Assembly: GCA_001023535.1 (NCBI GenBank)
Contig: CP011020.1
Location: forward strand, 5,144,501 to 5,208,500
Length of the DNA stretch: 64,000 nucleotides
Direction: 5' to 3'
Source of the DNA: Pseudomonas chlororaphis
Lineage (GTDB): Bacteria > Pseudomonadota > Gammaproteobacteria > Pseudomonadales > Pseudomonadaceae
The first letter of the stretch is position 1. Each line of letters begins with the position of its first letter. The notes beneath the pieces were generated by a model. It was not told the DNA's origin, ran no database searches, and worked only from the letters and a program-made list of their open reading frames with translations. Shown piece after piece: positions 1 through 9,445 of this stretch. The position numbers were made by a program, and so were the translations under genes.

Positions 1-217
1 CAGTGCCCACCCGCAGAGCATTGATGACAGCGCCCTTTCCCAACAGAACGTGGCGTTGCTACCGAACTCAGGAGCAACTGGCGCCCCAACCGGCAGTCGC
101 CAGGTCGTAACCAGCGACCAGGCCTTCACCGGCAGCCGAGGGGTGATTCAGGTGAACCAGAGTGCCGGGGTGGGGAACCACATGGCCAACACCCTGAGCA
201 TCCGGGTCGCTGACTGA
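1..217 (+). CDS. Fap-like repeat protein, C-terminal fragment (start outside window)
   Basis: The gene enters from the left edge; 71 codons are visible, ending in TGA at 215-217. The last 25 residues contain IQVNQSAGVGNHMANTLSI, which closely resembles the third repeat of the next gene (GANVSAGVGNQQSNSLSI). The two are therefore probably related secreted repeat proteins, comparable to the FapB/FapC pair of functional-amyloid operons. It lies 62 bp upstream of the next start in the same direction, so co-transcription is likely. Without the N-terminus, a signal peptide and the full repeat count cannot be checked. A generic adhesin is the alternative reading. Confidence 0.6.
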   Translation, partial: SAHPQSIDDSALSQQNVALLPNSGATGAPTGSRQVVTSDQAFTGSRGVIQVNQSAGVGNHMANTLSIRVAD

Positions 218-279
218 CCCGGCGCAGTGTGCATAAGAAAGTACCGACACTTAACCAACGACACGCAAGGAGAAACACT

Positions 280-1278
280 ATGAAACCTACAATGGCACTC
301 AAACCATTGGTTTTCGCTCTCGCCGCTGTCATGGCCATGGCCGCGCAGGCTGGCGGTAACGATAACAATCACGGCAATGGACATGGCAATGGGCACGGCC
401 ATGGCAACCATGGCCAACAAGGTCCGACGCTGGATCAAATGCTCTCCATCAGTGCCGGCGCTGGGGCTACGGTGCTGGACGAGCAGAACAGCGACGGCAA
501 CGTGGTGACCAACCAGGCCACCCGCAACACCGCTGACGCCAAGGACTCGCTCAATGGCAGCAACGGCAACATGGGCGCCAACGTCGCAGGTGGCGACGGT
601 AACCAGCAGGACAATGCCGCCGCCCTGGCCACCGCTGACGAAAGCTTCATCTTTGGCTCGGCCGTCGCCATGTCCAGTGCTACCCAGGTCAATAACAACA
701 ACTACGTCAAGAACAACTCCACCCAAAACAATGCCTCGCTCACCAACGCGGGCAACAACGGCTCCGGCAACATCGGCATCAACGTAACCGCCGGCAACTT
801 CAACCAACAGAAAAACAACCTGGCCATCGCCGTTTCCGGCGGTCGCGTCGCCCAAGCCTCGGCGTCGGCCGACCAGACCTCCACCGGCCTGGAAGTGGAC
901 AACAAAGGCGTGCGGACCTACAAGACCGACACCCTCACCAGCACCTACAGCGCCTCCGGTACGTTCAAGGCAAAAGGCAGCGGCACCGCCGAAGACGACA
1001 ATCATGGCGGCTGGGACAACAAGGGCGGCGGTTATGGCGGCGGCCACGACGACGACAAGTTCAAGTTCAGCGCCGTGGGCACCTTCGACCTGGCCGGCAG
1101 CAACACCCAGCAGGTGTTGACCCGCGATGGCTGGAAAAACCCTGTGATCAACAACGCCACCATGAGCAACTCCATGAACGGCTTCTCCGGTAACGGTGGC
1201 GCCAACGTGTCGGCCGGCGTGGGTAACCAGCAGAGCAACTCGCTGTCCATTGCCGCCGGCTGCAAGGCTTGCATGTAG
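280..1278 (+). CDS. FapC/FapB-like functional amyloid subunit
   Basis: 332 residues. ATG at 280 was chosen because AAGGAG lies 7 nt upstream and a signal peptide follows directly (residues 1-24, ending AQA). Three imperfect repeats carry the Fap-type core GxNxxxGxxNQQ at about residues 99-110, 166-177 and 307-318, separated by Asn/Ser/Gly-rich linkers. The protein ends in CKAC-Met, matching the C-terminal CxxC known in FapB/FapC. Two low-complexity segments are unusual: a His/Gly/Asn stretch right after the signal peptide (27-46) and a Gly/His/Asp stretch (240-260); both could bind metal. By analogy with Fap it would be exported through the outer membrane and polymerise outside the cell. Family membership is inferred from motifs and neighbours, since overall identity to characterised FapC cannot be measured here. 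Confidence 0.7.
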   Translation: MKPTMALKPLVFALAAVMAMAAQAGGNDNNHGNGHGNGHGHGNHGQQGPTLDQMLSISAGAGATVLDEQNSDGNVVTNQATRNTADAKDSLNGSNGNMGANVAGGDGNQQDNAAALATADESFIFGSAVAMSSATQVNNNNYVKNNSTQNNASLTNAGNNGSGNIGINVTAGNFNQQKNNLAIAVSGGRVAQASASADQTSTGLEVDNKGVRTYKTDTLTSTYSASGTFKAKGSGTAEDDNHGGWDNKGGGYGGGHDDDKFKFSAVGTFDLAGSNTQQVLTRDGWKNPVINNATMSNSMNGFSGNGGANVSAGVGNQQSNSLSIAAGCKACM

Positions 1279-1450
1279 ATGCGCATGAAATGAAGCCCCC
1301 GGAACCGGTCGTGCTAGCCATTCACGGGATTTGAAATGGGCCCGTGGCGAGGGAGCTTGCTCCCTGGCCACAGGGTTCACAAAGACCTTGAGCCAATAGC
1401 GTTGTCCACGAACGGGGCTTTTTTTCCACGACTCCCCAGGCGTATCGATC

Positions 1451-2131
1451 ATGCGTGCAATGGCCCTTTCCCTGCTGCTTTGCATGGCTTGCGTGGCTGA
1501 GGCCGCGCAGATGCCGGTGGCCGCCCTGCCTGGCGGCATGTTGGTCTTCAAGCCGGTGCAAAGCGTGCGCGAGCGCAAATTCAGCGACATCGTCGAGCAG
1601 AAAACCGATTTCAGCTGCGGTGCCGCCGCGCTGGCCACGGTACTGCGCCAGGCCTATTGGCTGGATGTCGATGAAGAACACGTCATCAAGGGCATGCTGG
1701 TCAATGCCGACCAGAACCTGGTCCGCACCCAGGGGTTTTCCATGCTCGACATGAAACGCTACGTGGAAACCATCGGGATGCGCGCCCGAGGCTACCGGAT
1801 ACCGCCCGAAAAACTCGAAGCGGTGACCATTCCGGTGGTGGTGCTGATGGAAATACGCGGCTACAAGCACTTCGTGGTATTGCAGCGCGCCGACAAGCAA
1901 TGGGTCTATATCGCCGACCCGGTGCTGGGCCATAAACGCTACGCCCAGGAAGATTTCGTCAAGGGCTGGAACGGCATCGTCTTTGCCATCGTCGGGCCAG
2001 GCTACGACAAGACCAATGCGTTGCGCAGCCCTCCGCAACCGCTGACGGCACGTAACAAGCTGGACGGGTTCAACCCGGTCAGGGATGCAGAACTGATGGA
2101 TTTCGGCTTCATACAGAGCGACTTCTTTTAA
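1451..2131 (+). CDS. C39-like cysteine protease, FapD-like
   Basis: 226 residues with a cleavable signal sequence (about 1-19). It has the papain-like C39 fold signature: Gln50 and Cys56 in the FSCGAAAL motif, His140 in YKHFVV and Asp156 in ADPVLGH, giving a plausible Cys-His-Asp triad. No ABC-transporter domain is attached or nearby, so this is not a bacteriocin exporter. A stand-alone periplasmic C39 protein next to amyloid-like subunits and a beta-barrel exporter is the arrangement of FapD, which is needed for Fap secretion. The 172-bp gap before it contains a REP-like hairpin (1345-1370), which could trim or attenuate the transcript between subunit and secretion genes. Confidence 0.78.
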   Translation: MRAMALSLLLCMACVAEAAQMPVAALPGGMLVFKPVQSVRERKFSDIVEQKTDFSCGAAALATVLRQAYWLDVDEEHVIKGMLVNADQNLVRTQGFSMLDMKRYVETIGMRARGYRIPPEKLEAVTIPVVVLMEIRGYKHFVVLQRADKQWVYIADPVLGHKRYAQEDFVKGWNGIVFAIVGPGYDKTNALRSPPQPLTARNKLDGFNPVRDAELMDFGFIQSDFF

Positions 2132-2188
2132 TCGCCGACCAACGCCAACATAACGACAATAAGGAGCAGGACGCTCCGGGAGCAGTAC

Positions 2189-2935
2189 ATGAAAACGTCA
2201 CATTGGCTGACGCTGGCCTGCCTGGCCGCGTCAGTCCCGGCCCATGCCTATGCCGGATTCAAACCCATCGAAGTCAAGGATCAGGAGCTTGCCGAACTGC
2301 GCGGCCGGTATGTCATGCCCGGCCGGATCATCAGCTTTGGCATCGTCATGAGCAGCACCTGGCGCAACGCCAGTGGTGACCTGATCGGCGCCAGCAGTTC
2401 GATGCAGATCCAGGCCGCCACCATCAAGCCCGAATTCTACGTCTCCACCATCAAGCAGACCGGCAACGGCAGCGTCCCGGACCAGGGCAGCGGCAACATC
2501 ACCGGTGGCGCAGGCCTTGGCACGGGCCAGGGCGTGACCCAGAGCGTACGCGCTGCCGGCGACGGCAACACCGCGTACAACAACGTCGACATCAATGTGA
2601 AGGAGAGCAGCCAGGCACCTGCCCTGGCACCCGCCCAGGGCCAGTTGCTGACGCGCGGCCAGACCATCAGCGGCAGCAACGCCGCCGGCAGCGTCGCGGT
2701 CACGGCCACCAGCAGTGGCGTGCAGATGGCGATCCAGGCCAGTCGCAACCAGGGCAGCAGCCTGCAACAAGTCGCCCAGGGCGGGCTGTTGCAGAACACC
2801 CGCCTGCTGGGCAACAGCAACCTGGTCAGCAACATGACCCAGCTCAACGTGGTGCTGAACAACAACGGCCCCAGCGCCGGAGCGCTGGACTGCAACCTGA
2901 CCCAATTGCGTGGCCTGCGTAACCTCGGTTATTGA
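2189..2935 (+). CDS. FapE-like secreted accessory protein
   Basis: 248 residues, signal peptide about 1-20. The body is rich in Gly, Ser, Asn and Gln, with runs such as GSGNITGGAGLGTGQGVTQS, and ends in an aromatic residue. It carries one Cys (DCNLTQL) near the C-terminus instead of the CxxC of the upstream subunit. Its position between the C39 protease and the coiled-coil barrel is that of fapE in fap operons, where FapE is a minor secreted component. AAGGAG at 2160-2165 is too far from the ATG; the purine-rich CGGGAGCAG just upstream is the likelier ribosome binding site. The assignment rests on composition and synteny. Confidence 0.6.
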   Translation: MKTSHWLTLACLAASVPAHAYAGFKPIEVKDQELAELRGRYVMPGRIISFGIVMSSTWRNASGDLIGASSSMQIQAATIKPEFYVSTIKQTGNGSVPDQGSGNITGGAGLGTGQGVTQSVRAAGDGNTAYNNVDINVKESSQAPALAPAQGQLLTRGQTISGSNAAGSVAVTATSSGVQMAIQASRNQGSSLQQVAQGGLLQNTRLLGNSNLVSNMTQLNVVLNNNGPSAGALDCNLTQLRGLRNLGY

Positions 2936-2980
2936 ACTACGCTGCCTTTCAACCACTGGGCAAATAGGGACGACATTTTC

Positions 2981-4264
2981 ATGTATCGATCCGTATCGTT
3001 GCGCGCTGTGATGTGTTTGAGCACGTTGTTCCCGGCAACCTTGCTACACGCGGCGCCGGATGCGGACATCGAGGCCCTGAAACAGGAACTTCTCGAGCTC
3101 AAGCAACGGTACGAGGTCCAGCAAAAGGCCCTGGCGGTGCTCGAACAGCGGGTGCGCCAGGTGGAGGACCAGCCCGCCGCCCCACAACCCAAGCGCCTGG
3201 CCAAGTCGCCGGCCGACATGAAGGGCAACCAGAGCGTGGCCGGCAACGGTGCGACGACCGCCGGCGGCAGTGGCTACGGTCAATCCCTGGCCGATGACTC
3301 GCAACCGGCGCAAAGCGTCTCCAACCTCTATGACGAGGCCAGCGGCTTCTTCGGCGGCGGCAAGTTCAGTTTCGAGACCGGCGTGACTTACTCGCGCTAC
3401 GACACCCGGCAATTGATCCTCAATGGTTTCCTGGCACTGGACTCGATATTCCTGGGCAACATCAACCTCGACCGGATCAAGGCCGACACCTGGACGCTGG
3501 ACCTCACCGGACGCTACAACTTCGACAATCGCTGGCAGTTCGACCTCAACGTACCGGTGATCTACCGCGAGTCCACCTACCAGTCGGGTGGGGCCAATCA
3601 AGGCGCGGCCGGTGTAACCAGCGAAGAAACCGTGACCCGCGACCCCACTATTGGTGACGTCAACTTCGGCATCGCCTACAAGTTCATGGACGAGTCGGTC
3701 AACAGCCCCGACGCCGTGGTCACCCTGCGGGTCAAGGCGCCCACCGGCAAGGATCCGTTCGGCATCAAGCTGCGCCAGTCCCAGGCCAACACCAACCTGT
3801 TCGTGCCTGAAGACCTGCCCACCGGCAACGGCGTCTGGTCGATCACCCCGGGCCTCTCGCTGGTCAAGACCTACGATCCGGCGGTGCTGTTCGGCAGCCT
3901 GTCCTATACGCACAACCTTGAAGAATCGTTCGACGACATCAGCTCCACCGTCAACCAGAAGACCCCGGGCAAGGTGCGCATCGGCGACAGCTTCCAGATC
4001 GGCGCCGGCATCGCCTTTGCTCTGAACGAGAAGATGAGCATGTCGTTCTCGGTCTCGGACCTGATCCAGAAGAAAAGCAAGCTCAAGGAGGACGGCGGGG
4101 ACTGGCAATCGGTAGTCTCCAGTGACGCCAACGCCGGCTACTTCAACATCGGCATGACCGTCGCCGCCACCGACAACCTGACCATCGTGCCGAACCTGTC
4201 CATCGGGCTCACCGACGACGCGCCGGACTTCACCTTCAGCCTGAAATTTCCGTATTACTTCTAG
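2981..4264 (+). CDS. FapF-like outer-membrane exporter with N-terminal coiled coil
   Basis: 427 residues. A signal peptide (about 1-24) is followed by a heptad-rich coiled coil (about 28-65, [20 protein letters not shown]), a Pro/Gly/Ser linker, then a long C-terminal region of alternating strands ending in a terminal Phe (KFPYYF), typical of a beta-barrel recognised by BAM. This order (coiled coil, linker/plug, barrel) is the architecture of FapF, the trimeric pore that exports Fap subunits, and the length is also similar. It starts 45 bp after the FapE-like gene and ends the operon. The family was once annotated generically as a transporter or phenol-degradation protein; synteny favours FapF. 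Confidence 0.72.
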   Translation: MYRSVSLRAVMCLSTLFPATLLHAAPDADIEALKQELLELKQRYEVQQKALAVLEQRVRQVEDQPAAPQPKRLAKSPADMKGNQSVAGNGATTAGGSGYGQSLADDSQPAQSVSNLYDEASGFFGGGKFSFETGVTYSRYDTRQLILNGFLALDSIFLGNINLDRIKADTWTLDLTGRYNFDNRWQFDLNVPVIYRESTYQSGGANQGAAGVTSEETVTRDPTIGDVNFGIAYKFMDESVNSPDAVVTLRVKAPTGKDPFGIKLRQSQANTNLFVPEDLPTGNGVWSITPGLSLVKTYDPAVLFGSLSYTHNLEESFDDISSTVNQKTPGKVRIGDSFQIGAGIAFALNEKMSMSFSVSDLIQKKSKLKEDGGDWQSVVSSDANAGYFNIGMTVAATDNLTIVPNLSIGLTDDAPDFTFSLKFPYYF

Positions 4265-4274
4265 GTAGTGTCCC

Positions 4275-4303
4275 CAGTGGAAGCGAGCAGGCGCGCTCCC
4301 ACT
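4275..4303. terminator. Hairpin between convergent genes
   Basis: AGTGGAAGCG and CGCTCCCACT form an inverted repeat of ten positions with one mismatch, around an 8-9 nt loop. It lies between the end of the FapF-like gene and the end of the convergent activator gene. It resembles a REP half-element and may act as a bidirectional end signal. No U-tract follows on either strand, so intrinsic termination is uncertain. Confidence 0.4.
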
Positions 4304-4331
4304 GCCTATCGCCTATAGGTTCCGGGAGGAT

Positions 4332-5657
4332 TCATCGGATCTGATGCTTGTGCAGCAACCGATAGAACGTCGGCCGGGACACGCCCAGTACCCTGGCCGC
4401 GACGCTGAGGTTGTCGCTGTGGCGATTGAGCACGTCACTCAATGCCTGGCGCTCGGCACGGGTCTTGTAGTCTTCGAGGGTGCCCATGGGGGCGACCACC
4501 CCCTGGGGGCTGGCCAGGCCGAGGTCATGGGCCTCGATCTGTCGCCCTTCGGCCAGCACCAGCCCGCGCCGGACCCGGTTGGCCAACTCCCGCACGTTGC
4601 CGGGCCAGTCATGCATGCCCATCGCCACCAACGCATCCTCGCTGAAGCTGCGGGGCCGGCGCCCGGTTTCCTGGCTATAGAAATGGGAAAAATGACTGGC
4701 CAGCATCGCCAGGTCGCCATGGCGCTCGCGTAGCGGTGCCATGACCACCTGCAACACGTTCAAGCGATAGTACAAGTCCTCGCGAAACCGCTTGAGCCCG
4801 ATGGCCGCTTCAAGGTCCACATGGGTGGCCGCCAGGATCCGCACGTCCACCGCGATGGGCTGGCTGCCACCGACCCGCTCGATGTGCCGCTCCTGCAAGA
4901 AGCGCAGCAAGTTGGCCTGCAACTCCAGCGGCAGGTCGCCAATTTCATCGAGAAACAAGGTGCCGCCATGGGCCGCCTCGATTCGCCCAATCTTGCGCTG
5001 GTGCGCACCGGTGAAAGCGCCCTTCTCATGGCCGAACAACTCGGACTGGATCAGGTGTTCCGCAATGGCCCCGCAGTTGATCGCAATGAAGGGCTTGTTG
5101 CGTCGGTGGGATTGGAAATGCAGGGTGCGCGCGACCAACTCCTTGCCGGTGCCGCTCTCGCCGCGAATCAGCACTGGAGACTCGGTGGGCGCCAGCTTGC
5201 CCAACAACTTGCGCAGTTCCCGGATCGGTTTGCTGTCACCCAGCAATTCATGTTCAGGCTGGTCGATGTGTATCGAACCTTGCCCACGCAACCGCGCCAT
5301 GCCGAACGCCCGCCCCAGGGTGACCTGCACGCGGGAGACGTCGAAGGGCAAGGTGTGGAAGTCAAAAAACCATTCGCAGACAAAGTCACCGACGTTCTGC
5401 AGGCGCAACACTTCCTGGTTGAGCACGGCGATCCATTCGGCGCCGCTGCGGCTGATCAATTCCTTGACCGCTTCCGGGCGCTCCAAGTGAAACGGCTGCA
5501 ACCGCAACAGGCCGACATCACAGGTGCGATCGCCGGCGTGTTCGAGGGCACAGCTGTCCACGTCCCAGCCGATGGACCGAAGGCCGGGCAATAGACGATG
5601 ACAATCGTCGCAGGGATCAACCACGAGCAGACGACGCGACGTACTGGCTTCGAGCAT
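4332..5657 (-). CDS. VpsR-type sigma-54-dependent transcriptional activator
   Basis: 441 residues from the ATG at 5657, which has AAGGA about 8 nt upstream; a longer in-frame extension lacks such a site. The N-terminus (1-125) is a receiver-like domain of the VpsR type with the conserved block TLPFDVSRVQVTLGRAFGMA. The AAA+ domain has Walker A GESGTGKE (166-173), the sigma-54 contact loop GAFTGA (213-218) and Walker B FLDEIGD (235-241). A Fis-type helix-turn-helix ends the protein (LSVAARVLGVSRPTFYRLL). VpsR proteins bind c-di-GMP and switch on biofilm matrix genes, so the natural hypothesis is that it controls the convergent Fap-like cluster. Its target promoter would lie left of the window. 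The phospho-acceptor region does not look canonical. Confidence 0.85.
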   Translation of the reverse strand: MLEASTSRRLLVVDPCDDCHRLLPGLRSIGWDVDSCALEHAGDRTCDVGLLRLQPFHLERPEAVKELISRSGAEWIAVLNQEVLRLQNVGDFVCEWFFDFHTLPFDVSRVQVTLGRAFGMARLRGQGSIHIDQPEHELLGDSKPIRELRKLLGKLAPTESPVLIRGESGTGKELVARTLHFQSHRRNKPFIAINCGAIAEHLIQSELFGHEKGAFTGAHQRKIGRIEAAHGGTLFLDEIGDLPLELQANLLRFLQERHIERVGGSQPIAVDVRILAATHVDLEAAIGLKRFREDLYYRLNVLQVVMAPLRERHGDLAMLASHFSHFYSQETGRRPRSFSEDALVAMGMHDWPGNVRELANRVRRGLVLAEGRQIEAHDLGLASPQGVVAPMGTLEDYKTRAERQALSDVLNRHSDNLSVAARVLGVSRPTFYRLLHKHQIR

Positions 5658-5999
5658 GACTGATCCTTGGCGCCAAAATAAGGAAATGTGATTAGAAACA
5701 GTCGTTTGGCAAACCTGCATGTAACAGTAGCAAGAAGTTGACACACCCTTGTATCAATTGATTATCGAGACGGCACAAAACTGGTTATAAGCGCGATTCT
5801 AATTAACGAATCCGTCATTAATTCTTTCACCACGCTTTCAAACAAAAGCCACAACGCCGGGTCTGAAAGAAAATCGAAATTTATTCAACAATTGTGTGAC
5901 CCGCCCCCGGGTTCGGAACATCAGTACAAGTAACCAGCCGCACGGTACGCCCAACCGCCGGCACATCATTTGATTGGGCACCTTTTAAGAGAAGACGCC
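5658..5999. promoter_or_regulatory. AT-rich divergent intergenic region
   Basis: 342 bp without a gene, clearly more AT-rich than its surroundings. It holds a perfect 10-bp palindrome ATCAATTGAT (5753-5762). A possible sigma-70 -35 TTGACA (5738-5743) lies 17 bp before a weak -10 (ATTATC, 5761-5766) pointing toward the 88-residue gene. No GG-N10-GC sigma-54 promoter was found on reading. The region must contain promoters for the activator gene (minus strand) and the small plus-strand gene. Confidence 0.4.
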
Positions 6000-6266
6000 A
6001 TGAACGCCCCGCTCCGTATCAACGAAGCTCTTTTGATTGCCGACCGCGCATTCCGTCCCTTCCAGTGCGTGGCCTGGGCCCCACAAGACGGTAACGGCGA
6101 ACTCAGCCTGACCGTCATCGACCGCACCAATACCCACATCGGTCGCACCCAGATTCCAAGCAGTGCCTATACCGACCCGGCCCAACTGGCCAACTTGTTG
6201 AAACAAGCCCGCGCCGAATTGAGCCAGGAAGGCTATAAGTTGCAGTCCTGGTCCATGCCGGAATAA
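6000..6266 (+). CDS. Conserved small hypothetical protein (88 aa)
   Basis: 88 residues from ATG 6000, preceded by AAGAGAAG about 7 nt upstream; an upstream TTG start would add 10 residues but has no better ribosome binding site. Soluble, mixed alpha/beta, with no signal peptide or membrane segment. The central part reads as two short strands (LSLTVIDRT, HIGRTQIPS) followed by a helix (LANLLKQARAEL). I do not recognise the family. It stands alone between an activator gene and a delta-60 repeat gene. Confidence 0.6.
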   Translation: MNAPLRINEALLIADRAFRPFQCVAWAPQDGNGELSLTVIDRTNTHIGRTQIPSSAYTDPAQLANLLKQARAELSQEGYKLQSWSMPE

Positions 6267-6449
6267 CTCGCAGTCAGCGTTATTTATGGTTGCAGGCTTG
6301 GCACTGGATCAGAAAGCCATCGTTATGGCACGAAACGCCCCTGCATCTGCTGGACCTGACAGTTGTGCACTTTCACATTCAGGGTTTGAATGTTGCCTTC
6401 ATGCCGTCGTCGCCCTTTCGGGGCGTTCGACGCACAAGGAGAGGCATGC

Positions 6450-7739
6450 ATGCCCGATCAATCCGCATTGGCGTTTTCCAAGGCTGCGGCTCACGCAGGG
6501 CAACTTGACCCAGGCTTTGCCGACAACGGCAAAGCCTGGGTTCATTTCGAGGGCAGTACGTCGAGCCTGCTCACCGGGCTGACCCTGGACCGCGCCGGTC
6601 GGGCCTTGGTAGCCGCCCGGGTCGAGACCGCCCAGGGCACCCGGTTCGGGCTCGCCCGCCTCAACCAGGACGGCTCCACCGATCCGGGCTTCGGGACGGG
6701 CGGCAGCGTGATCGGCTCGTTCGAGAACGGCTTCGACGCCACCGCAGGCAAAGTGATCGAGTTGCCCGACGGACAGATCCTGCTCTGCGGCCTGCACTAC
6801 GAAAGTAACGACCACACCCTCCCCGCCCTGGCGTTGTTCGATCGGCAAGGCCGCGCCGTGCCTGGATTCGGCAACGCCGGCCGACAGATCGTCCGGCTGT
6901 GCGGCAACCTTTCCCAAGGCCTGCGCGACCCTTGGCTTCCGCCGGGTGTGCCCGGCCTTGAAGCCTGTGACATGCAAGTGCAGGCCGATGGCCGGATACT
7001 CCTGCTGGCCAATCATCACTTCCAACTGTCCGACCATGTCGGCGTGCTGATCCGACTCCTACCGGATGGCGAACTGGACAATACCTTCAACGGACGCGGC
7101 TTTGTGATGGTCCGCCGCCTGCTGAAAAACACCTGGCTGGGCTGCCTGACGCTCCAGGCCGATGGCCACATCCTCGTCGGCGGGGCCATCGACCTGCCCC
7201 AGCATGGCCTGATCGCGCGCTACGACCCCCACGGCAACCTCGACAGCGGCTTTGGCGACGCAGGCTTCCTGTCCATCCTGGCCCAGGACCACAGCGTGAT
7301 GGTCAGCCAGATCGTCGAACATGCAAACGGCGACCTGCAGGCGTTTGGCAGCAGTCGCGACCCGATGCACAGCCTGTCCTTGAAAGTGTGCCGCGATGGC
7401 GTACCGGATCACCACAGCAACCAGGGCCAATGCCGACTGTTGGAAATCGGTCGCGGCGCCAGCCAATGGACGGCCGCCCAGGTCCAGGCAGATGGAAAAC
7501 TGCTGACCGCCGGCGCCACCCTCGGCGGTATCGAGGCCGACTTCGTACTGGCCCGGCATTTGCCGGACGCCAGCCTCGACCCGGATTTCGGCGAAGGCAA
7601 CGGCTGGGTTCGCACGCGCTTGGGCTACAGCCTGGACACCGCTACCGGGTTGGCGGTGCAACCCGACGGAAGAATCCTGGTGGGCGGCTACTCACTCAAC
7701 GGCAGCTACCGTGCGGTGGTGGCCCGGTATTGGGCCTGA
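6450..7739 (+). CDS. Delta-60 repeat protein
   Basis: 429 residues from ATG 6450, with AAGGAGAGG 6 nt upstream. The body is a tandem array of delta-60 (YD-type beta) repeats of roughly 55-60 residues. Each carries the pattern G(x)LDxxFGxxG followed by LxxDGRILVGG: LDPGFADNGK near the start, TDPGFGTGGS, PGFGNAGRQ, LDNTFNGRG, LDSGFGDAG, LDPDFGEGN, and a final QPDGRILVGG. Such proteins are predicted beta-propeller-like. No clear signal peptide is present. The function is unknown; surface or secreted roles have been suggested for the family. A hairpin (about 6406-6434) precedes it. Confidence 0.8.
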   Translation: MPDQSALAFSKAAAHAGQLDPGFADNGKAWVHFEGSTSSLLTGLTLDRAGRALVAARVETAQGTRFGLARLNQDGSTDPGFGTGGSVIGSFENGFDATAGKVIELPDGQILLCGLHYESNDHTLPALALFDRQGRAVPGFGNAGRQIVRLCGNLSQGLRDPWLPPGVPGLEACDMQVQADGRILLLANHHFQLSDHVGVLIRLLPDGELDNTFNGRGFVMVRRLLKNTWLGCLTLQADGHILVGGAIDLPQHGLIARYDPHGNLDSGFGDAGFLSILAQDHSVMVSQIVEHANGDLQAFGSSRDPMHSLSLKVCRDGVPDHHSNQGQCRLLEIGRGASQWTAAQVQADGKLLTAGATLGGIEADFVLARHLPDASLDPDFGEGNGWVRTRLGYSLDTATGLAVQPDGRILVGGYSLNGSYRAVVARYWA

Positions 7740-7831
7740 GCCCCGTCGCATTTGAAGGACATTTGCTTCTGCGCTTGATATTGCGCATGTGTTACGGCAA
7801 GTTGCGCGCTTCTAATTAAAAGGAGCAGCCG

Positions 7832-9334
7832 ATGTCCGGTCCAATGGCTCAGGCTTTCGCGCACAACTTTCTGGGGCATTCCCCACGCTGGTACAAGGCG
7901 TGCATCATCACCTTCCTGATTCTCAACGCCGTGGTGCTGTGGACGCTGGGTCCGATCGTTGCCGGCTGGATGTTGGTGGTGGAATTCATCTTCACCCTCG
8001 CCATGGCCCTCAAGTGCTACCCGCTGATGCCCGGTGGCCTGCTGCTGGTCGAGGCTCTGCTGCTGGGCATGACCACGCCCAAGGCGCTGTACGACGAACT
8101 GCTGCACAACTTTCCGGTCATCCTGCTACTGATGTTCATGGTGGCCGGCATCTACTTTATGAAAGACCTGCTGCTGTTCCTGTTCTCACGCCTGCTCCTG
8201 GGCGTGCGTTCCAAGGCGCTGCTGGCGCTGATGTTCTGCTTTCTCTCGGCGTTCCTGTCGGCCTTTCTCGATGCCCTGACCGTCACCGCGGTGATCATCA
8301 GCGCCGCGGTGGGCTTTTATTCGGTGTATCACCGCGTGGCCTCGGGCAACGATCCGCGCCAGGACAGCAGCGTCGATGAAGACCACGCCCTGCCTACCTT
8401 GCACCACGAAGACCTCGAGCAGTTCCGGGCCTTCTTGCGCAGCCTGCTGATGCATGGCGCCGTCGGCACCGCGCTGGGCGGCGTCTGCACCCTGGTGGGC
8501 GAGCCGCAGAACCTGTTGATCGGCCATGAGATGGGTTGGCATTTTGTCGAGTTTTTCGTGAAGGTCGCGCCGGTCTCGCTGCCGGTGCTGGTTGCCGGGC
8601 TGGTGACCTGCGTGGCGCTGGAAAAGCTGCGCCGGTTCGGCTACGGCACATTGCTGCCGGATAACGTGCGGGCGGTGCTGGCCGACTACGCCGAGCAGGA
8701 CAACCGCGAGCGCACCTCACGCCAAAGGGCGGCGCTGATCGTCCAGGGCATCGCCGCGCTGATCCTGATCGTAGGACTGGCGCTGCACATCGCTGAAGTC
8801 GGCCTGATCGGCCTGATGGTGATCGTGCTGATCACTGCGTTCACCGGCATCACCGACGAGCACCGCCTTGGCAATGCATTCAAGGACGCCATGCCGTTCA
8901 CTGCACTGCTGGTGGTGTTTTTTGCGGTGGTGGCGGTCATTCATGACCAGCAACTGTTCACGCCCTTGATCCAATGGGTGCTGGCCCTGCCCGCCGACCA
9001 GCAACCGGGCATGCTGTTCATCGCCAACGGCCTGCTATCGGCCATCAGCGACAACGTGTTCGTCGCAACCATCTACATCACCGAAGTGAAGCAGGCCTTC
9101 ATATCTGGCCACATGAGCCGCGAACAGTTCGAAACCCTGGCGGTGGCCATCAACACTGGCACCAACCTGCCCAGCGTCGCCACCCCCAACGGCCAGGCCG
9201 CGTTCCTGTTCCTGCTGACCTCGGCAATTGCCCCGCTGATTCGCCTGTCCTATGGCCGCATGGTCTGGATGGCACTGCCCTATACCGTGGTAATGGGCGG
9301 GCTGGGTTGGTATGCAGTGACCTACTGGCTGTAA
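7832..9334 (+). CDS. nhaB: Na+/H+ antiporter NhaB
   Basis: 500 residues, the usual NhaB length. Inner-membrane secondary antiporter that exchanges cytoplasmic Na+ for external H+. The N-terminus ([20 protein letters not shown]) and the block [20 protein letters not shown] are typical of NhaB and of the ion-transporter superfamily. About 10-12 hydrophobic segments are visible, with a hydrophilic loop near residues 170-195. The ribosome binding site AAAAGGAGCAG lies 6 nt before ATG 7832. Monocistronic, with a REP pair just after it. Confidence 0.93.
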   Translation: MSGPMAQAFAHNFLGHSPRWYKACIITFLILNAVVLWTLGPIVAGWMLVVEFIFTLAMALKCYPLMPGGLLLVEALLLGMTTPKALYDELLHNFPVILLLMFMVAGIYFMKDLLLFLFSRLLLGVRSKALLALMFCFLSAFLSAFLDALTVTAVIISAAVGFYSVYHRVASGNDPRQDSSVDEDHALPTLHHEDLEQFRAFLRSLLMHGAVGTALGGVCTLVGEPQNLLIGHEMGWHFVEFFVKVAPVSLPVLVAGLVTCVALEKLRRFGYGTLLPDNVRAVLADYAEQDNRERTSRQRAALIVQGIAALILIVGLALHIAEVGLIGLMVIVLITAFTGITDEHRLGNAFKDAMPFTALLVVFFAVVAVIHDQQLFTPLIQWVLALPADQQPGMLFIANGLLSAISDNVFVATIYITEVKQAFISGHMSREQFETLAVAINTGTNLPSVATPNGQAAFLFLLTSAIAPLIRLSYGRMVWMALPYTVVMGGLGWYAVTYWL

Positions 9335-9346
9335 CTGAAGAAAGAC

Positions 9347-9432
9347 TGTGGGAGCGGGCTTGCCCGCGAAGGCGGTAGGTCAGTCAACCTCTTCATCGAC
9401 TGACCCACCCTTTTCGCGAGCAGGCTCGCACC
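9347..9432. repeat. REP pair (BIME) downstream of nhaB
   Basis: TGTGGGAGCGGGCTTGCCCG at the left and a degenerate inverted copy (CGCGAGCAGGCTCGCA) at the right, separated by about 45 bp. This is the classic paired REP of fluorescent pseudomonads, located between two convergent genes. Confidence 0.8.
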
Positions 9433-9445
9433 GGCGTGCTTGGGG

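Noticed and set aside
148..1638. A 496-codon minus-strand frame across the Fap-like subunit gene
   Set aside because: It crosses a gene with a clear ribosome binding site, signal peptide and repeats; the antisense product has no family.
1451..2131. C39 peptidase as part of a bacteriocin ABC exporter
   Set aside because: No ABC transporter or double-glycine leader peptides nearby; a FapD-like role fits the neighbours.
5658..5999. Sigma-54 promoter for the activator or small gene
   Set aside because: The only GG...GC candidate (TTGGCAAACCTGC near 5706) has a 7-nt spacing instead of 10.
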